Positions 1-6,909 of a DNA stretch of 9,100 bases are shown in pieces. The DNA lies in contig JAJFIM010000278.1 of assembly GCA_021774995.1 (NCBI GenBank), positions 1-9,100 of the forward strand. The letters are read 5' to 3'. A model generated the notes under the pieces. It ran no database searches, was not told where the DNA came from, and saw only the letters and a list, made by a program, of their open reading frames with translations. The position numbers were made by a program, and so were the translations under genes. Source of the DNA: Alphaproteobacteria bacterium. Lineage in GTDB: Bacteria; Pseudomonadota; Alphaproteobacteria; SMXP01. The stretch's first letter is position 1; each line of letters begins with the position of its first letter.

Positions 1-995
1 GTGGTGAGCGCCATCCCGGGGATCCCCGCTGGGACGCCCGATAGGCGCACAAGCACCGCATCAAACCAGCCGCAGCGCCGGGAGCGGCCGGTCACCGTGC
101 CAAACTCATGGCCCTTTTCGCCCAGGTGCTGGCCGATCTCATTTGTCTGTTCGGTGGGAAACGGTCCTTCCCCCACGCGCGTTGTGTAGGCCTTGGTTAT
201 GCCGAGAACATAATTCAGCGCTGAAGGGCCAAGGCCGGAGCCCGCAGCCGCCTGCCCCGCCACCGTGTTTGATGAGGTGACGAAGGGGTAAGTGCCGTGA
301 TCAATGTCAAGCAGCATGCCTTGCGCGCCTTCGAACAGAATGCGTTTACCCGCCCGGCGCATCTCATCCAGTCGCCGCCACACGGGCGCCGCATAAGGCA
401 AGACTTTGACCGCCACGTCTTTTAGGTCTTTCAGCAGCGCTTGCCCGTCCACATCCTCCGCGCCATAGCCCCGGCGCAATGCGTTGTGGTGGATCAACAA
501 TCCATCCACCTTCGCCGCCAGCGCATCGTCATCATCGGCGAGATCGACAACGCGCAGCGCGCGGCGCCCCACTTTGTCTTCATAGGCGGGTCCGATGCCG
601 CGTTTGGTGGTGCCGATGCGCACCGCGCCTGCGCCCCCTTCGCGCAATACGTCCAATTCGCGGTGAAGGGGGAGAATCACCGTGGCGTTTTCAGCAATCA
701 GAAGATTGTCCGGCGTGATCGTGACCTTTTGCGCGCGCAGCCGTTCCATCTCTTCAACCAGCGCCCAGGGGTCAACCACCACGCCATTGCCGATAACCGA
801 CATCTTGCCTTGACGCACAATGCCGGAAGGCAGCAGGCTCAACTTATAAACTTCACCGTCAATGACAAGGGTATGCCCGGCATTGTGGCCGCCTTGAAAA
901 CGCACGACGACGTTCGCCCGCTCCGACAGCCAATCGACAATTTTACCCTTGCCTTCATCGCCCCACTGAGCGCCGACCACAACCACATTCGCCAT
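1..995 (-). CDS. purA: Adenylosuccinate synthetase, 3' end cut by window edge
   Basis: PurA joins IMP and aspartate using GTP to give adenylosuccinate, the first committed step from IMP to AMP, in the cytoplasm. About 331 codons are present of a family length near 430, so roughly the last 100 residues lie beyond the left edge. The N-terminus has the P-loop-like QWGDEGKGK at residues 10-18, with the catalytic Asp at 13 and catalytic His at 41 (GGHNAGH), matching E. coli numbering. GTTKRGIGPAYEDK follows near 128-141, and GRSRRCGWFD lies near the cut end, just before the expected guanine-binding TKLD segment. The ATG at 995-993 has a Shine-Dalgarno AAGGAG 11 nt upstream and gives the standard start. 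It lies 124 nt downstream of serA on the same strand and may be co-transcribed or have its own promoter. The reading frame is intact throughout the visible part. Confidence 0.96.
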   Translation of the reverse strand, partial: MANVVVVGAQWGDEGKGKIVDWLSERANVVVRFQGGHNAGHTLVIDGEVYKLSLLPSGIVRQGKMSVIGNGVVVDPWALVEEMERLRAQKVTITPDNLLIAENATVILPLHRELDVLREGGAGAVRIGTTKRGIGPAYEDKVGRRALRVVDLADDDDALAAKVDGLLIHHNALRRGYGAEDVDGQALLKDLKDVAVKVLPYAAPVWRRLDEMRRAGKRILFEGAQGMLLDIDHGTYPFVTSSNTVAGQAAAGSGLGPSALNYVLGITKAYTTRVGEGPFPTEQTNEIGQHLGEKGHEFGTVTGRSRRCGWFDAVLVRLSGVPAGIPGMALT

Positions 996-1053
996 TGGAT
1001 AGAGTTCTCCTTAACGTCGCGGCGCACCCCTTTTGTCAAGCCGCAGAATGACA

Positions 1054-1080
1054 ATTTTACGCGTTTGCACCCAAAATCAA
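1054..1080 (-). promoter_or_regulatory. Weak candidate promoter for purA
   Basis: In the 124-nt gap between serA and purA, the minus strand has TTGATT (1080-1075), a 15-nt spacer and TAAAAT (1059-1054). The -10 box matches five of six consensus bases, but the spacer is short. A perfect TTGACA lies nearer the gene (1039-1034), but any -10 box 17 nt from it would overlap the purA ribosome binding site. The call is therefore tentative, and purA could simply be read through from serA. Confidence 0.25.
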
Positions 1081-1119
1081 GGTCGTCTTGTAACGTGAAT
1101 AGCGCCTGGCAACCAGTCC

Positions 1120-2697
1120 TTAAAACGACAATGCCTTGGCCTGGAGCACATGGGGCAGGCTCGTCACCTTTTCCAACACGTCCGTACCGACTGGCTGATC
1201 CACTGCGACCATTGTGATCGCCTCGCCGCCATTTTCCGCCCGGCCCAGATTAAACGTTGCGATATTGAGGCCCGCATCGCCCAAAGCGGTTCCCAGCGAG
1301 CCAATAAAACCGGGTTTGTCTTCATTCACAACATACAGCATATGCGGCGCCAGGGACGCTTCCATATTGATGCCTTTAATCTGGATCAAACGCGGATTGC
1401 CGTCGGAAAAGACCGTGCCGGCGACGCCGCGCTCCTGACGCTCCGTCGTGACGGTGAGGCGCACATAGCTTTCAAAGACGCCTTGGGCGTCCCGCGTAAC
1501 TTCAGAGATTCGAATCCCCCGCTCCTTTGCGACAACCGGCGCGTTGACCATATTCACTTCCGAGACCAGAGGGCGCAACAACCCTGCAAGCGCGGCGGCG
1601 GTCAGCGGTTTGGTGTTCTGCTCCGCCACCACGCCTTCATATTCAATCTGCACGCCGGTGATCGCGGTCTCGGTCAACTGTCCGGCAAAAAGGCCTAGCT
1701 GTTCGGCAAGGGAAATATAGGGTTTGAGCTGCGCCGCTTCATCGGCGCCGATCGAGGGCATGTTCAATGCATTGATGACGGCGCCGGTCAGCAGAAAATC
1801 AGAGATTTGTTCGGCCACTTGCAACGCGACATTTTCCTGCGCCTCACGGGTGGACGCGCCAAGGTGAGGGGTTGCGACAAAGCCTTCCGTTCCAAACAAG
1901 ACGCTTTCGCGCGCCGGTTCCTGCTCGAACACATCCAATGCCGCCCCCGCGACATGACCGCTGTCGAGCGCCGCCTTCAGAGCCGCCTCGTCAATGAGAC
2001 CACCGCGTGCGCAATTGACAATGCGCACCCCTTGTTTTGTTTTATTGATGGCGTCGGCGCTGAGGATATTACGGGTTTTGTCCGTGAGCGGCGTGTGCAG
2101 CGAAATAAAGTCCGCGCGGGCCAGAAGCGCATCCAGCTCAACTTTTTCAATGCCCAATTCCCCCGCCCGCTCCGCCGAGAGATAAGGGTCATAGGCGATC
2201 ACTTTCATGCACAGGCCTTTGGCGCGGTCCGCCACGATGCCGCCAATATTACCGCAGCCGATAATGCCCAGCGTCTTGCCGGTCACCTCGCTGCCCATGA
2301 AGCGCGATTTTTCCCATTTGCCCGCTTGCGTCGAAATATCGGCCTGGGGAATCTGGCGCGCCAAAGACATGATCATGGCGATGGCGTGCTCGGCCGTGGT
2401 GATGGAATTGCCGAACGGCGTGTTCATCACCACAATGCCTCTGGCGGTGGCGGCCGGAATGTCAATATTGTCCACGCCAATCCCGGCGCGGCCAATAACT
2501 TTCAAATTTTGCGCCGCCGCGATGACGTCCGCCGTTACTTTTGTGGCCGAGCGCACTGCAAGCCCGTCATATTGGTCGATGATGCTTACCAACTCTTCTT
2601 TTGAGAGCCCTACTTTCACATCGACGTCAAGCCCGCGATTGCGAAATATCTCCGCCGCAGCGGGGCTTAGTTTGTCTGAGATCAATACCTTTGGCAT
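1120..2697 (-). CDS. serA: D-3-phosphoglycerate dehydrogenase (long form with ASB and ACT domains)
   Basis: SerA oxidises 3-phosphoglycerate to 3-phosphohydroxypyruvate with NAD+, the first step of phosphorylated L-serine synthesis. At 525 residues it is the long form. The substrate domain comes first, then the inserted Rossmann domain with GCGNIG at residues 147-152 and an Asp at 170 ending the second strand. The catalytic trio is Arg231 (NCARGG), Glu260 (VFEQEP) and His278 (PHLGAST). An ASB-like intervening domain spans about 315-450, and a C-terminal ACT domain about 452-525 (MLYVVNEDKPGFIGSLG). In this family the ACT/ASB region usually mediates feedback inhibition by serine. The ATG has AGGA 9 nt upstream. 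serC lies 65 nt upstream on the same strand and supplies the next enzyme, so the two probably form one operon. No strong terminator follows. Confidence 0.97.
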   Translation of the reverse strand: MPKVLISDKLSPAAAEIFRNRGLDVDVKVGLSKEELVSIIDQYDGLAVRSATKVTADVIAAAQNLKVIGRAGIGVDNIDIPAATARGIVVMNTPFGNSITTAEHAIAMIMSLARQIPQADISTQAGKWEKSRFMGSEVTGKTLGIIGCGNIGGIVADRAKGLCMKVIAYDPYLSAERAGELGIEKVELDALLARADFISLHTPLTDKTRNILSADAINKTKQGVRIVNCARGGLIDEAALKAALDSGHVAGAALDVFEQEPARESVLFGTEGFVATPHLGASTREAQENVALQVAEQISDFLLTGAVINALNMPSIGADEAAQLKPYISLAEQLGLFAGQLTETAITGVQIEYEGVVAEQNTKPLTAAALAGLLRPLVSEVNMVNAPVVAKERGIRISEVTRDAQGVFESYVRLTVTTERQERGVAGTVFSDGNPRLIQIKGINMEASLAPHMLYVVNEDKPGFIGSLGTALGDAGLNIATFNLGRAENGGEAITMVAVDQPVGTDVLEKVTSLPHVLQAKALSF

Positions 2698-2762
2698 GGG
2701 ATAATATCCTGTAGACGTTCATGATGATTGAAAAATTAATCTTTATACGGCGGGAAACCACG
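2698..2762 (-). other. serC-serA intergenic spacer
   Basis: This 65-nt AT-rich gap separates the serC stop from the serA start. It contains the serA Shine-Dalgarno sequence (AGGA, 2710-2707) and a small interrupted repeat, GATT...AATC. I see no GC-rich hairpin with a T-tract and no convincing -35/-10 pair, which fits read-through from serC into serA. Confidence 0.5.
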
Positions 2763-3935
2763 TTAAGCGGCTGAAAGATCCGCAACCACTCTGGAACAAG
2801 CCCAGTCCAGCCAGGGAAGAAGCGCTTCCAACTCATCGCGTTCAATCGTCGCGCCCGCCCATATCCGCAAGCCCGGCGGCGCGTCGCGGTAAGAGGCAAT
2901 ATCAAAGGCCACGCCTTCAGCGTCCAGCAAAGCGCTGAGTTTTTTCGCGGCGACGCCTTGTTCTTCGGCGCTTAAGGCAGAGATACGCGGATCGACAATT
3001 TTAAGACAGACAGACGTGTTGGAGCGCGTCGCCGGATCAACATTCAGAAAATCAACCCAATCGGTTTTTGCAGCCCAAGCTTCGATCAACGCCAAATTGC
3101 CGTCCGCCCGCTCCACCAGCCCCGGCAAACCGCCAATGCCCTTTGCCCAATTCAGCGCGTCCAGATAATCTTCAACGCACAGCATGGAAGGCGTGTTGAT
3201 GGTCTCGCCACGGAAGATCCCCTCGATCAATTTACCGCTTTTTGTGAGGCGGAAAATTTTCGGCATCGGCCAGGGCGGCGTATAACTCTCCAAGCGCTCC
3301 ACCGCGCGCGGGCTTAAAACAGCCATGCCGTGCGCCGCTTCGCCGCCCATCACTTTTTGCCATGAAAAAGTCGTCACATCGAGTTTCGGCCAGTCGAGGT
3401 CTTGCGCAAAAGCAGCGGATGTCGCGTCGCATATGGTGAGCCCCGTACGATTTTGCGCAATCCAATCGGCATTAGGCACGCGCACGCCAGACGTGGTGCC
3501 GTTCCACGTGAACACGACATCGCGATTAAAATCAACCTGGGCCAAATCAGGAAGCGCGCCGTAATCCGCCTTCATGAGTCGCACATCATCCAATTTTAAT
3601 TGCTTGGCTACGTCCGTTACCCAGCCCGCGCCAAAACTTTCCCAGGCCAGCATATCGACACCGCGCGCCCCCAGGAGCGACCACAGCGCCATTTCCACTG
3701 CGCCCGTATCGGAGGCCGGCACAATACCGATTCGGTAATCAGCCGGCACGCCCAATATTTCCCGCGTCAGCTCAATCGCTTGGCTAAGTTTTGCTTTACC
3801 CGGGCTTGATCGGTGCGATCGGCCGAGGCAGGCGTTATCAAGATTTTGAAGGGACCATCCAGGGCGCTTGGCGCAAGGTCCGGAGGAGAAAGTCGCACGC
3901 GCCGGGCGCACCGGCGGTTTCATTAGTTCAGTCAT
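2763..3935 (-). CDS. serC: Phosphoserine aminotransferase (Methanosarcina/alphaproteobacterial type)
   Basis: SerC is a PLP enzyme that transfers an amino group from glutamate to 3-phosphohydroxypyruvate, giving O-phosphoserine. Related enzymes also act on 3-hydroxy-4-phosphobutanoate in pyridoxal phosphate synthesis. The 390-residue product starts with a short variable tail, then FSSGPCAKRPGW (residues 16-27) and SHRSSPGK (40-47). Asp170 (ICDATSAAF) should contact the PLP ring nitrogen, and Lys194 (SWQKVMGGE) is the Schiff-base lysine. GETINTPSM (243-251) follows. This pattern belongs to the fold-type I SerC subfamily seen in Methanosarcina and many Alphaproteobacteria rather than the E. coli type. 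The ATG at 3935-3933 is favoured because GGAAGGA lies 9 nt upstream; a second ATG four codons inside is less well placed. It is first in the operon and is followed by serA. Confidence 0.96.
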   Translation of the reverse strand: MTELMKPPVRPARATFSSGPCAKRPGWSLQNLDNACLGRSHRSSPGKAKLSQAIELTREILGVPADYRIGIVPASDTGAVEMALWSLLGARGVDMLAWESFGAGWVTDVAKQLKLDDVRLMKADYGALPDLAQVDFNRDVVFTWNGTTSGVRVPNADWIAQNRTGLTICDATSAAFAQDLDWPKLDVTTFSWQKVMGGEAAHGMAVLSPRAVERLESYTPPWPMPKIFRLTKSGKLIEGIFRGETINTPSMLCVEDYLDALNWAKGIGGLPGLVERADGNLALIEAWAAKTDWVDFLNVDPATRSNTSVCLKIVDPRISALSAEEQGVAAKKLSALLDAEGVAFDIASYRDAPPGLRIWAGATIERDELEALLPWLDWACSRVVADLSAA

Positions 3936-3985
3936 GTTGGCTATTCCTTCCAGAATAGAAGCATCCCGTTGGGGGGATGTGGCCC
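3936..3985 (-). promoter_or_regulatory. serC 5' leader with two tandem hairpins (serC-leader-like)
   Basis: The predicted untranslated leader of serC is about 50 nt. It can form two hairpins, each with a perfect 6-bp stem and a 6-nt loop. The first is CATCCC/GGGATG (3979-3974 with 3967-3962). The second is CTATTC/GAATAG (3958-3953 with 3946-3941). The serC Shine-Dalgarno sequence GGAAGGA (3951-3945) sits in the loop and 3' arm of the second hairpin, so folding could limit ribosome access. A serC leader motif whose last stem overlaps the serC ribosome binding site has been described in Alphaproteobacteria. I match this element to it from gene context and architecture, not from an alignment. 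The ligand or signal, if any, is not known to me. Confidence 0.6.
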
Positions 3986-3991
3986 GCCGTC

Positions 3992-4020
3992 CATATAGGC
4001 GCGGGGCTGACCGGTGTCAA
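3992..4020 (-). promoter_or_regulatory. sigma-70-type promoter of serC-serA
   Basis: On the minus strand a perfect -35 box TTGACA (4020-4015) is followed by an exact 17-nt spacer and a -10 box TATATG (3997-3992), which matches four of six consensus bases. Transcription would start near 3985, leaving a leader of about 50 nt before the serC ATG. This is the best promoter match I found in the window. Confidence 0.72.
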
Positions 4021-4030
4021 TAACAAGAAT

Positions 4031-4041
4031 TTCGATTCGAA
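4031..4041. promoter_or_regulatory. Short inverted repeat in the divergent region (possible operator)
   Basis: TTCGA-T-TCGAA is an 11-bp perfect inverted repeat. It lies 10 bp upstream of the serC -35 box, between serC and the divergent transporter gene. The position suits a regulator site, but such a short palindrome can arise by chance and I recognise no known regulator motif. Confidence 0.2.
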
Positions 4042-4163
4042 TGCGCCGCCTCCTATTCCCTTTGATCACAGTGGCGGTTATGGTCAGATTCTTGCTGCGC
4101 AAACCTTGCCTTCGCGTGTTTTATCGCAGCGCCTTATCATCCCGTTTGAGACGACAAGCATTC

Positions 4164-5126
4164 ATGGACACCGATCGGAAATTTTCGGATTGGCTGATGC
4201 TGGGCCTGTTGGTCCTTATATTTGGTCTTTCTTTTGTTTGGTTGAAAGTGACAATCGCGTCGATTCCCGCTGTCACCACGGCGGCGGCGCGCACAGGGCT
4301 CGGGTTTTGTTTTCTCTTTATCGTGATGAAGGTAAAAGATATTCACTGGCCCGCCTTGTATATACAAAGCGAGACAGAAAAAGAACGCCGCCTCAATCCG
4401 ATCTGGCGCACGCTTGTGGTGATCTCCATTGTTGGCCTCGCCGTGCCGCAAGCGCTGATCGCGTGGGGGCAGCAATATGTTGATTCCGGTCTGGCGGGCA
4501 TTCTGCTGGCTTTCATGCCGCTGTCCACAGTATTGCTGGCCGCCTTCTTCATCCCCGGCGAACATCTGACGCCTGTGCGTCTGGCGGGTTTTAGTTTGGG
4601 TTTTATTGGCATCTGCGTTCTTGTCGGTCCGGACGCATTGTTCCATTTGGGGGATAGCCGCGAAGCATTATTAGGACAAATGGCCATTGTCGGCGGCGCA
4701 ATCTGTTACGGCGCCGGCGGCGTGATCGTGCAGCGCATGGCGCCCATTGATCCGATTGCGGCCGGCGCCGCGCAGACTTTTCTTGCAACGCTGTTCCTGA
4801 CGCCTGTCGCCCTGGCGGTTGAAACGCCGTGGGCTTTGTCTCCCAGTTTGGCGTCTATGGTCGCCCTGGCGGGGCTGGGGATTATCTCAACCGGATTGTT
4901 CACTTATCTTTTCTTTGTTCTTGTGCGCTCTGCGGGCGCCTCATTCATGGCTCAAACAAGCTATCTAGGGCCGCCAGTAGCTGTATTGATGGGCGCTATC
5001 TTTTTGGCGGAAAGGCCGGGCGCAAACGCCTTTATCGCACTGGCTCTCATACTTCTTGGCGTCGCCTTGGCGCAAACAAAACTGGGCGCCGTTCTTGGCT
5101 CAATCAAAAGACGGCAACGACCATGA
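4164..5126 (+). CDS. DMT-superfamily (EamA) transporter, first of tandem pair
   Basis: This is a predicted inner-membrane drug/metabolite transporter with ten hydrophobic helices built from two EamA repeats. With the ATG at 4164 the product is 320 residues, normal for the family, starting MDTDRKFSDW and entering helix 1 at once (LMLGLLVLIFG). The first repeat ends with SLGFIGICVLVGPD around 144-156, preceded by the typical Glu133. The second ends with LAERPGANAF around 281-290 and a last helix. A conserved AWGQ lies at 100-103. The frame stays open upstream to a GTG at 4014, but that extension is Arg-rich, unlike the family, and overlaps the serC promoter, so the shorter start is preferred. 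Its Shine-Dalgarno sequence is weak. The substrate is unknown; family members export amino acids, metabolites or drugs. It is divergent from serC and 39 nt upstream of a paralogue. Confidence 0.9.
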   Translation: MDTDRKFSDWLMLGLLVLIFGLSFVWLKVTIASIPAVTTAAARTGLGFCFLFIVMKVKDIHWPALYIQSETEKERRLNPIWRTLVVISIVGLAVPQALIAWGQQYVDSGLAGILLAFMPLSTVLLAAFFIPGEHLTPVRLAGFSLGFIGICVLVGPDALFHLGDSREALLGQMAIVGGAICYGAGGVIVQRMAPIDPIAAGAAQTFLATLFLTPVALAVETPWALSPSLASMVALAGLGIISTGLFTYLFFVLVRSAGASFMAQTSYLGPPVAVLMGAIFLAERPGANAFIALALILLGVALAQTKLGAVLGSIKRRQRP

Positions 5127-5165
5127 TGCTCGCCCGCCCACCCTATTTAAAAGTTAAGGCGTCCC

Positions 5166-6095
5166 ATGCAGACTGAACACAGCCTAAAGGATTGGGGTCT
5201 ACTGACGATCCTCGTCGTTTTCTGGGGCTCCGCTTTTTTGATGATCGCGGTCGCGGTTGAGACCATTCCGCCGCTCACCCTGTCTGCGGCGCGGTTGAGC
5301 CTGGCGACCGGCGTCCTGTTTTGCGCACTCAAAATATCGGGAGAATCCCTCCCCCCTCTTTTTCTTCAAGACGCGCACGTCAAAAAAACAAACCCTGTTT
5401 GGCTTTCATTGCTGGGCGTCGGGCTCGTCGGCAACGCTTTGCCGTTCTTGTTGCTGGCGTGGGGTCAAACTGAAATCCCCTCCAGCATCGCAAGTATTTA
5501 TATAGGGTTTTCCCCGTTGGCAACGCTGGTGCTGGCGCATTTTTTGATCCGCGGCGAGCCGATCACACGCCCTTCCGCGCTCGGATTTTTTCTCGGATTT
5601 GTTGGGATCTGTGTCTTGATGGGACCCACCGCATGGGCGCAATTCAAACTCCAGGACGGCGCACTCGTTCTTCAAATCGCCATTATCATCGCCGCCCTTT
5701 GCATGGGATTGAGTAACGTTATCGCCAAGCGCATGGCGCCGGTTGCGCCTTTGGGCGCCGCCACGGGCCTGACCCTATTGGCCGCGCTTATTATAACTCC
5801 CATCGCCCTTATCGTGGATCGGCCATGGACGCTCTCCCCTTCCGCCCCCTCTTTGGCGATGGCGGCGCTGCTCGGCCTGTTGCCGACGGGATTGGCGAAT
5901 GTTATTTTCTTCGTCCTCATTCGCCGCACCGGCGCAGTTTTTCTTGCACTGGTGAATTATCTGACGATCCCTTGGGCGGTTTTGATGGGCGTAGCGTTTT
6001 TAAGCGAACGGCCCGGCTGGAACGCTGCGCTGGCGCTGGCGCTGATTCTTGGCGGCGTCGGCATAAGTCAAAGCCGCGCCCGCCGCGCGGCTTAA
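5166..6095 (+). CDS. DMT-superfamily (EamA) transporter, second of tandem pair
   Basis: This is a second predicted ten-helix EamA-type inner-membrane transporter, 309 residues, clearly paralogous to the preceding gene. Shared landmarks include FWGSAF (19-24), LAWGQ (97-101), SPLATLVLA (116-124), RGEP with Glu131, FFLGFVGICVLMGP (141-154), KRMAPVAP (188-195) and LSERPGWNA (279-287). The two EamA repeats cover roughly 12-155 and 165-303. The C-terminal tail is short and basic (SRARRAA). The ATG at 5166 has TAAGG 6 nt upstream. The 39-nt gap to the upstream gene suggests co-transcription and an old tandem duplication, now well diverged. Substrate and direction of transport cannot be inferred. 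It is convergent with thiD across a 16-nt gap. Confidence 0.92.
   Translation: MQTEHSLKDWGLLTILVVFWGSAFLMIAVAVETIPPLTLSAARLSLATGVLFCALKISGESLPPLFLQDAHVKKTNPVWLSLLGVGLVGNALPFLLLAWGQTEIPSSIASIYIGFSPLATLVLAHFLIRGEPITRPSALGFFLGFVGICVLMGPTAWAQFKLQDGALVLQIAIIIAALCMGLSNVIAKRMAPVAPLGAATGLTLLAALIITPIALIVDRPWTLSPSAPSLAMAALLGLLPTGLANVIFFVLIRRTGAVFLALVNYLTIPWAVLMGVAFLSERPGWNAALALALILGGVGISQSRARRAA
6071..6093. terminator. GC-rich perfect hairpin between convergent genes, possible bidirectional terminator
   Basis: AAGCCGCGC (6071-6079), loop CCGCC and GCGCGGCTT (6085-6093) form a perfect 9-bp stem. The repeat covers the last codons and reaches the first base of the stop codon of the second transporter. 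For thiD transcripts it begins 18 nt past the stop, a good terminator position. No long T-tract follows on either strand, only CTT or CTTTGACTT, so intrinsic termination would be weak, or the hairpin may protect mRNA 3' ends. It also encodes Ser-Arg-Ala-Arg-Arg-Ala, so codon bias could contribute to the symmetry. Confidence 0.45.
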
Positions 6096-6111
6096 CGCGT
6101 CAAGCCAAGAA

Positions 6112-6909
6112 TTACAGAGACTTTAGCGTATGCATGTGATTGAGCGGACCACGGCCGCGGCCAAGCCCCGGCGCCGTGGCTAGGGCCTCCTGCACATAAG
6201 CGCGCGCCCGCTCAATGGCCGGAACGAGAGACATCTTCTGGGCTAGGCCGGTGGCAATCGCCGACGCCAAAGTGCAACCGGTGCCATGATCATTGTGGGT
6301 GCGAAGTCGAGGAGAAGAGAATTCTATCGTTTCCTCTAATGTCATCAAAACATCAGTCACCTGATCGCTTTTCAGATGGCCGCCGGTTATCAGCACCGCC
6401 GGGGGGCCGAGGGTGAGAAGCCTCTCTCCCATACGCTTCATGTCCGCCACGCATGTAATTTCACTTCCCGAAAGAAATTCCGCTTCCGTGATATTAGGCG
6501 TGATAAGATCAGCCTGAAGAACAAGTTCAGCTTTAAAAACACCAAGCGCCCCGCGATCCATGAGGCTGCCGCCGCCCGTCGCCGTCAGAATTGGATCGAC
6601 CACCAATGGAACATCGTGCGCCGATCGCTCGATTTCCATTGCCACTGCGTGAATGACGTCTATGGAGCCCAGCGCCCCGGTTTTGATCGCATCTGTTCCG
6701 ATATCCGACAGAACAGCGCATATCTGGCCGCTCACCACATGAGGGGGGACCTCATGAATGTCAGAAATCCCGTTTGTGTCTTGAACCGTCACCATGGTCA
6801 GTGCTGAAGACGCATAGGCGCCGAGCGCGCTGACCGTTTTTATATCGGCCTGGACACCCGCGCCTCCACTGGAATCAGATCCCGCTATCACCAAAACTCG
6901 ACCTATCAT
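6112..6909 (-). CDS. thiD: Hydroxymethylpyrimidine / phosphomethylpyrimidine kinase
   Basis: ThiD phosphorylates 4-amino-5-hydroxymethyl-2-methylpyrimidine twice to give HMP-PP, the pyrimidine half of thiamine phosphate. It is a cytoplasmic ribokinase-fold enzyme, and 265 residues is the family norm. Visible signatures are AGSDSSGGAGVQADIKT (9-25), VVDPIL (103-108), TPNITEAE (137-144) and the anion-hole/ATP motif DHGTGCT (207-213), with Cys212 in the position typical of ThiD. GRGRGPLNH near the C-terminus (250-258) resembles the family's GHGHGP ending. The ATG has GAGGA 4 nt upstream. The 76-nt upstream gap shows no TPP riboswitch sequence. It is last in the minus-strand run after glmM, with no other thiamine gene in view. 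Pyridoxal kinases are related, but the motifs fit ThiD best. Confidence 0.95.
   Translation of the reverse strand: MIGRVLVIAGSDSSGGAGVQADIKTVSALGAYASSALTMVTVQDTNGISDIHEVPPHVVSGQICAVLSDIGTDAIKTGALGSIDVIHAVAMEIERSAHDVPLVVDPILTATGGGSLMDRGALGVFKAELVLQADLITPNITEAEFLSGSEITCVADMKRMGERLLTLGPPAVLITGGHLKSDQVTDVLMTLEETIEFSSPRLRTHNDHGTGCTLASAIATGLAQKMSLVPAIERARAYVQEALATAPGLGRGRGPLNHMHTLKSL

Noticed and set aside
1011..1039. TTGACA close upstream of purA as its promoter
   Set aside because: A 17-nt spacer would put the -10 box on the Shine-Dalgarno sequence and start transcription within about 10 nt of the ATG, which is unlikely for a gene with a good ribosome binding site.
1090..1119. Possible terminator after serA (CTGG-TTG-CCAG)
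   Set aside because: Only a 4-bp stem with no T-tract; too weak to call.
441..1217. Long plus-strand open frame (258 codons) antisense to purA and the serA end
   Set aside because: Low-complexity, His/Arg-rich translation with no family resemblance. It lies opposite two well-supported genes and is explained by GC-rich codon use.
1807..2604. 265-codon plus-strand frame antisense to serA
   Set aside because: Arg-rich shadow of serA with no recognisable domain or ribosome binding site; the same holds for the frames at 1150-1698 and 2207-2704.
2627..2722. Small minus-strand frame starting at an ATG just before serA and overlapping its start (about 31 codons)
   Set aside because: A leader peptide was considered, but it has no run of Ser codons, no good Shine-Dalgarno sequence and no attenuator hairpin. 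It is best explained as an out-of-frame shadow.
4137..4687. Minus-strand frames of 169 and 114 codons opposite the first transporter
   Set aside because: Gln/Arg-rich translations typical of the reverse strand of hydrophobic helices, with no domain.
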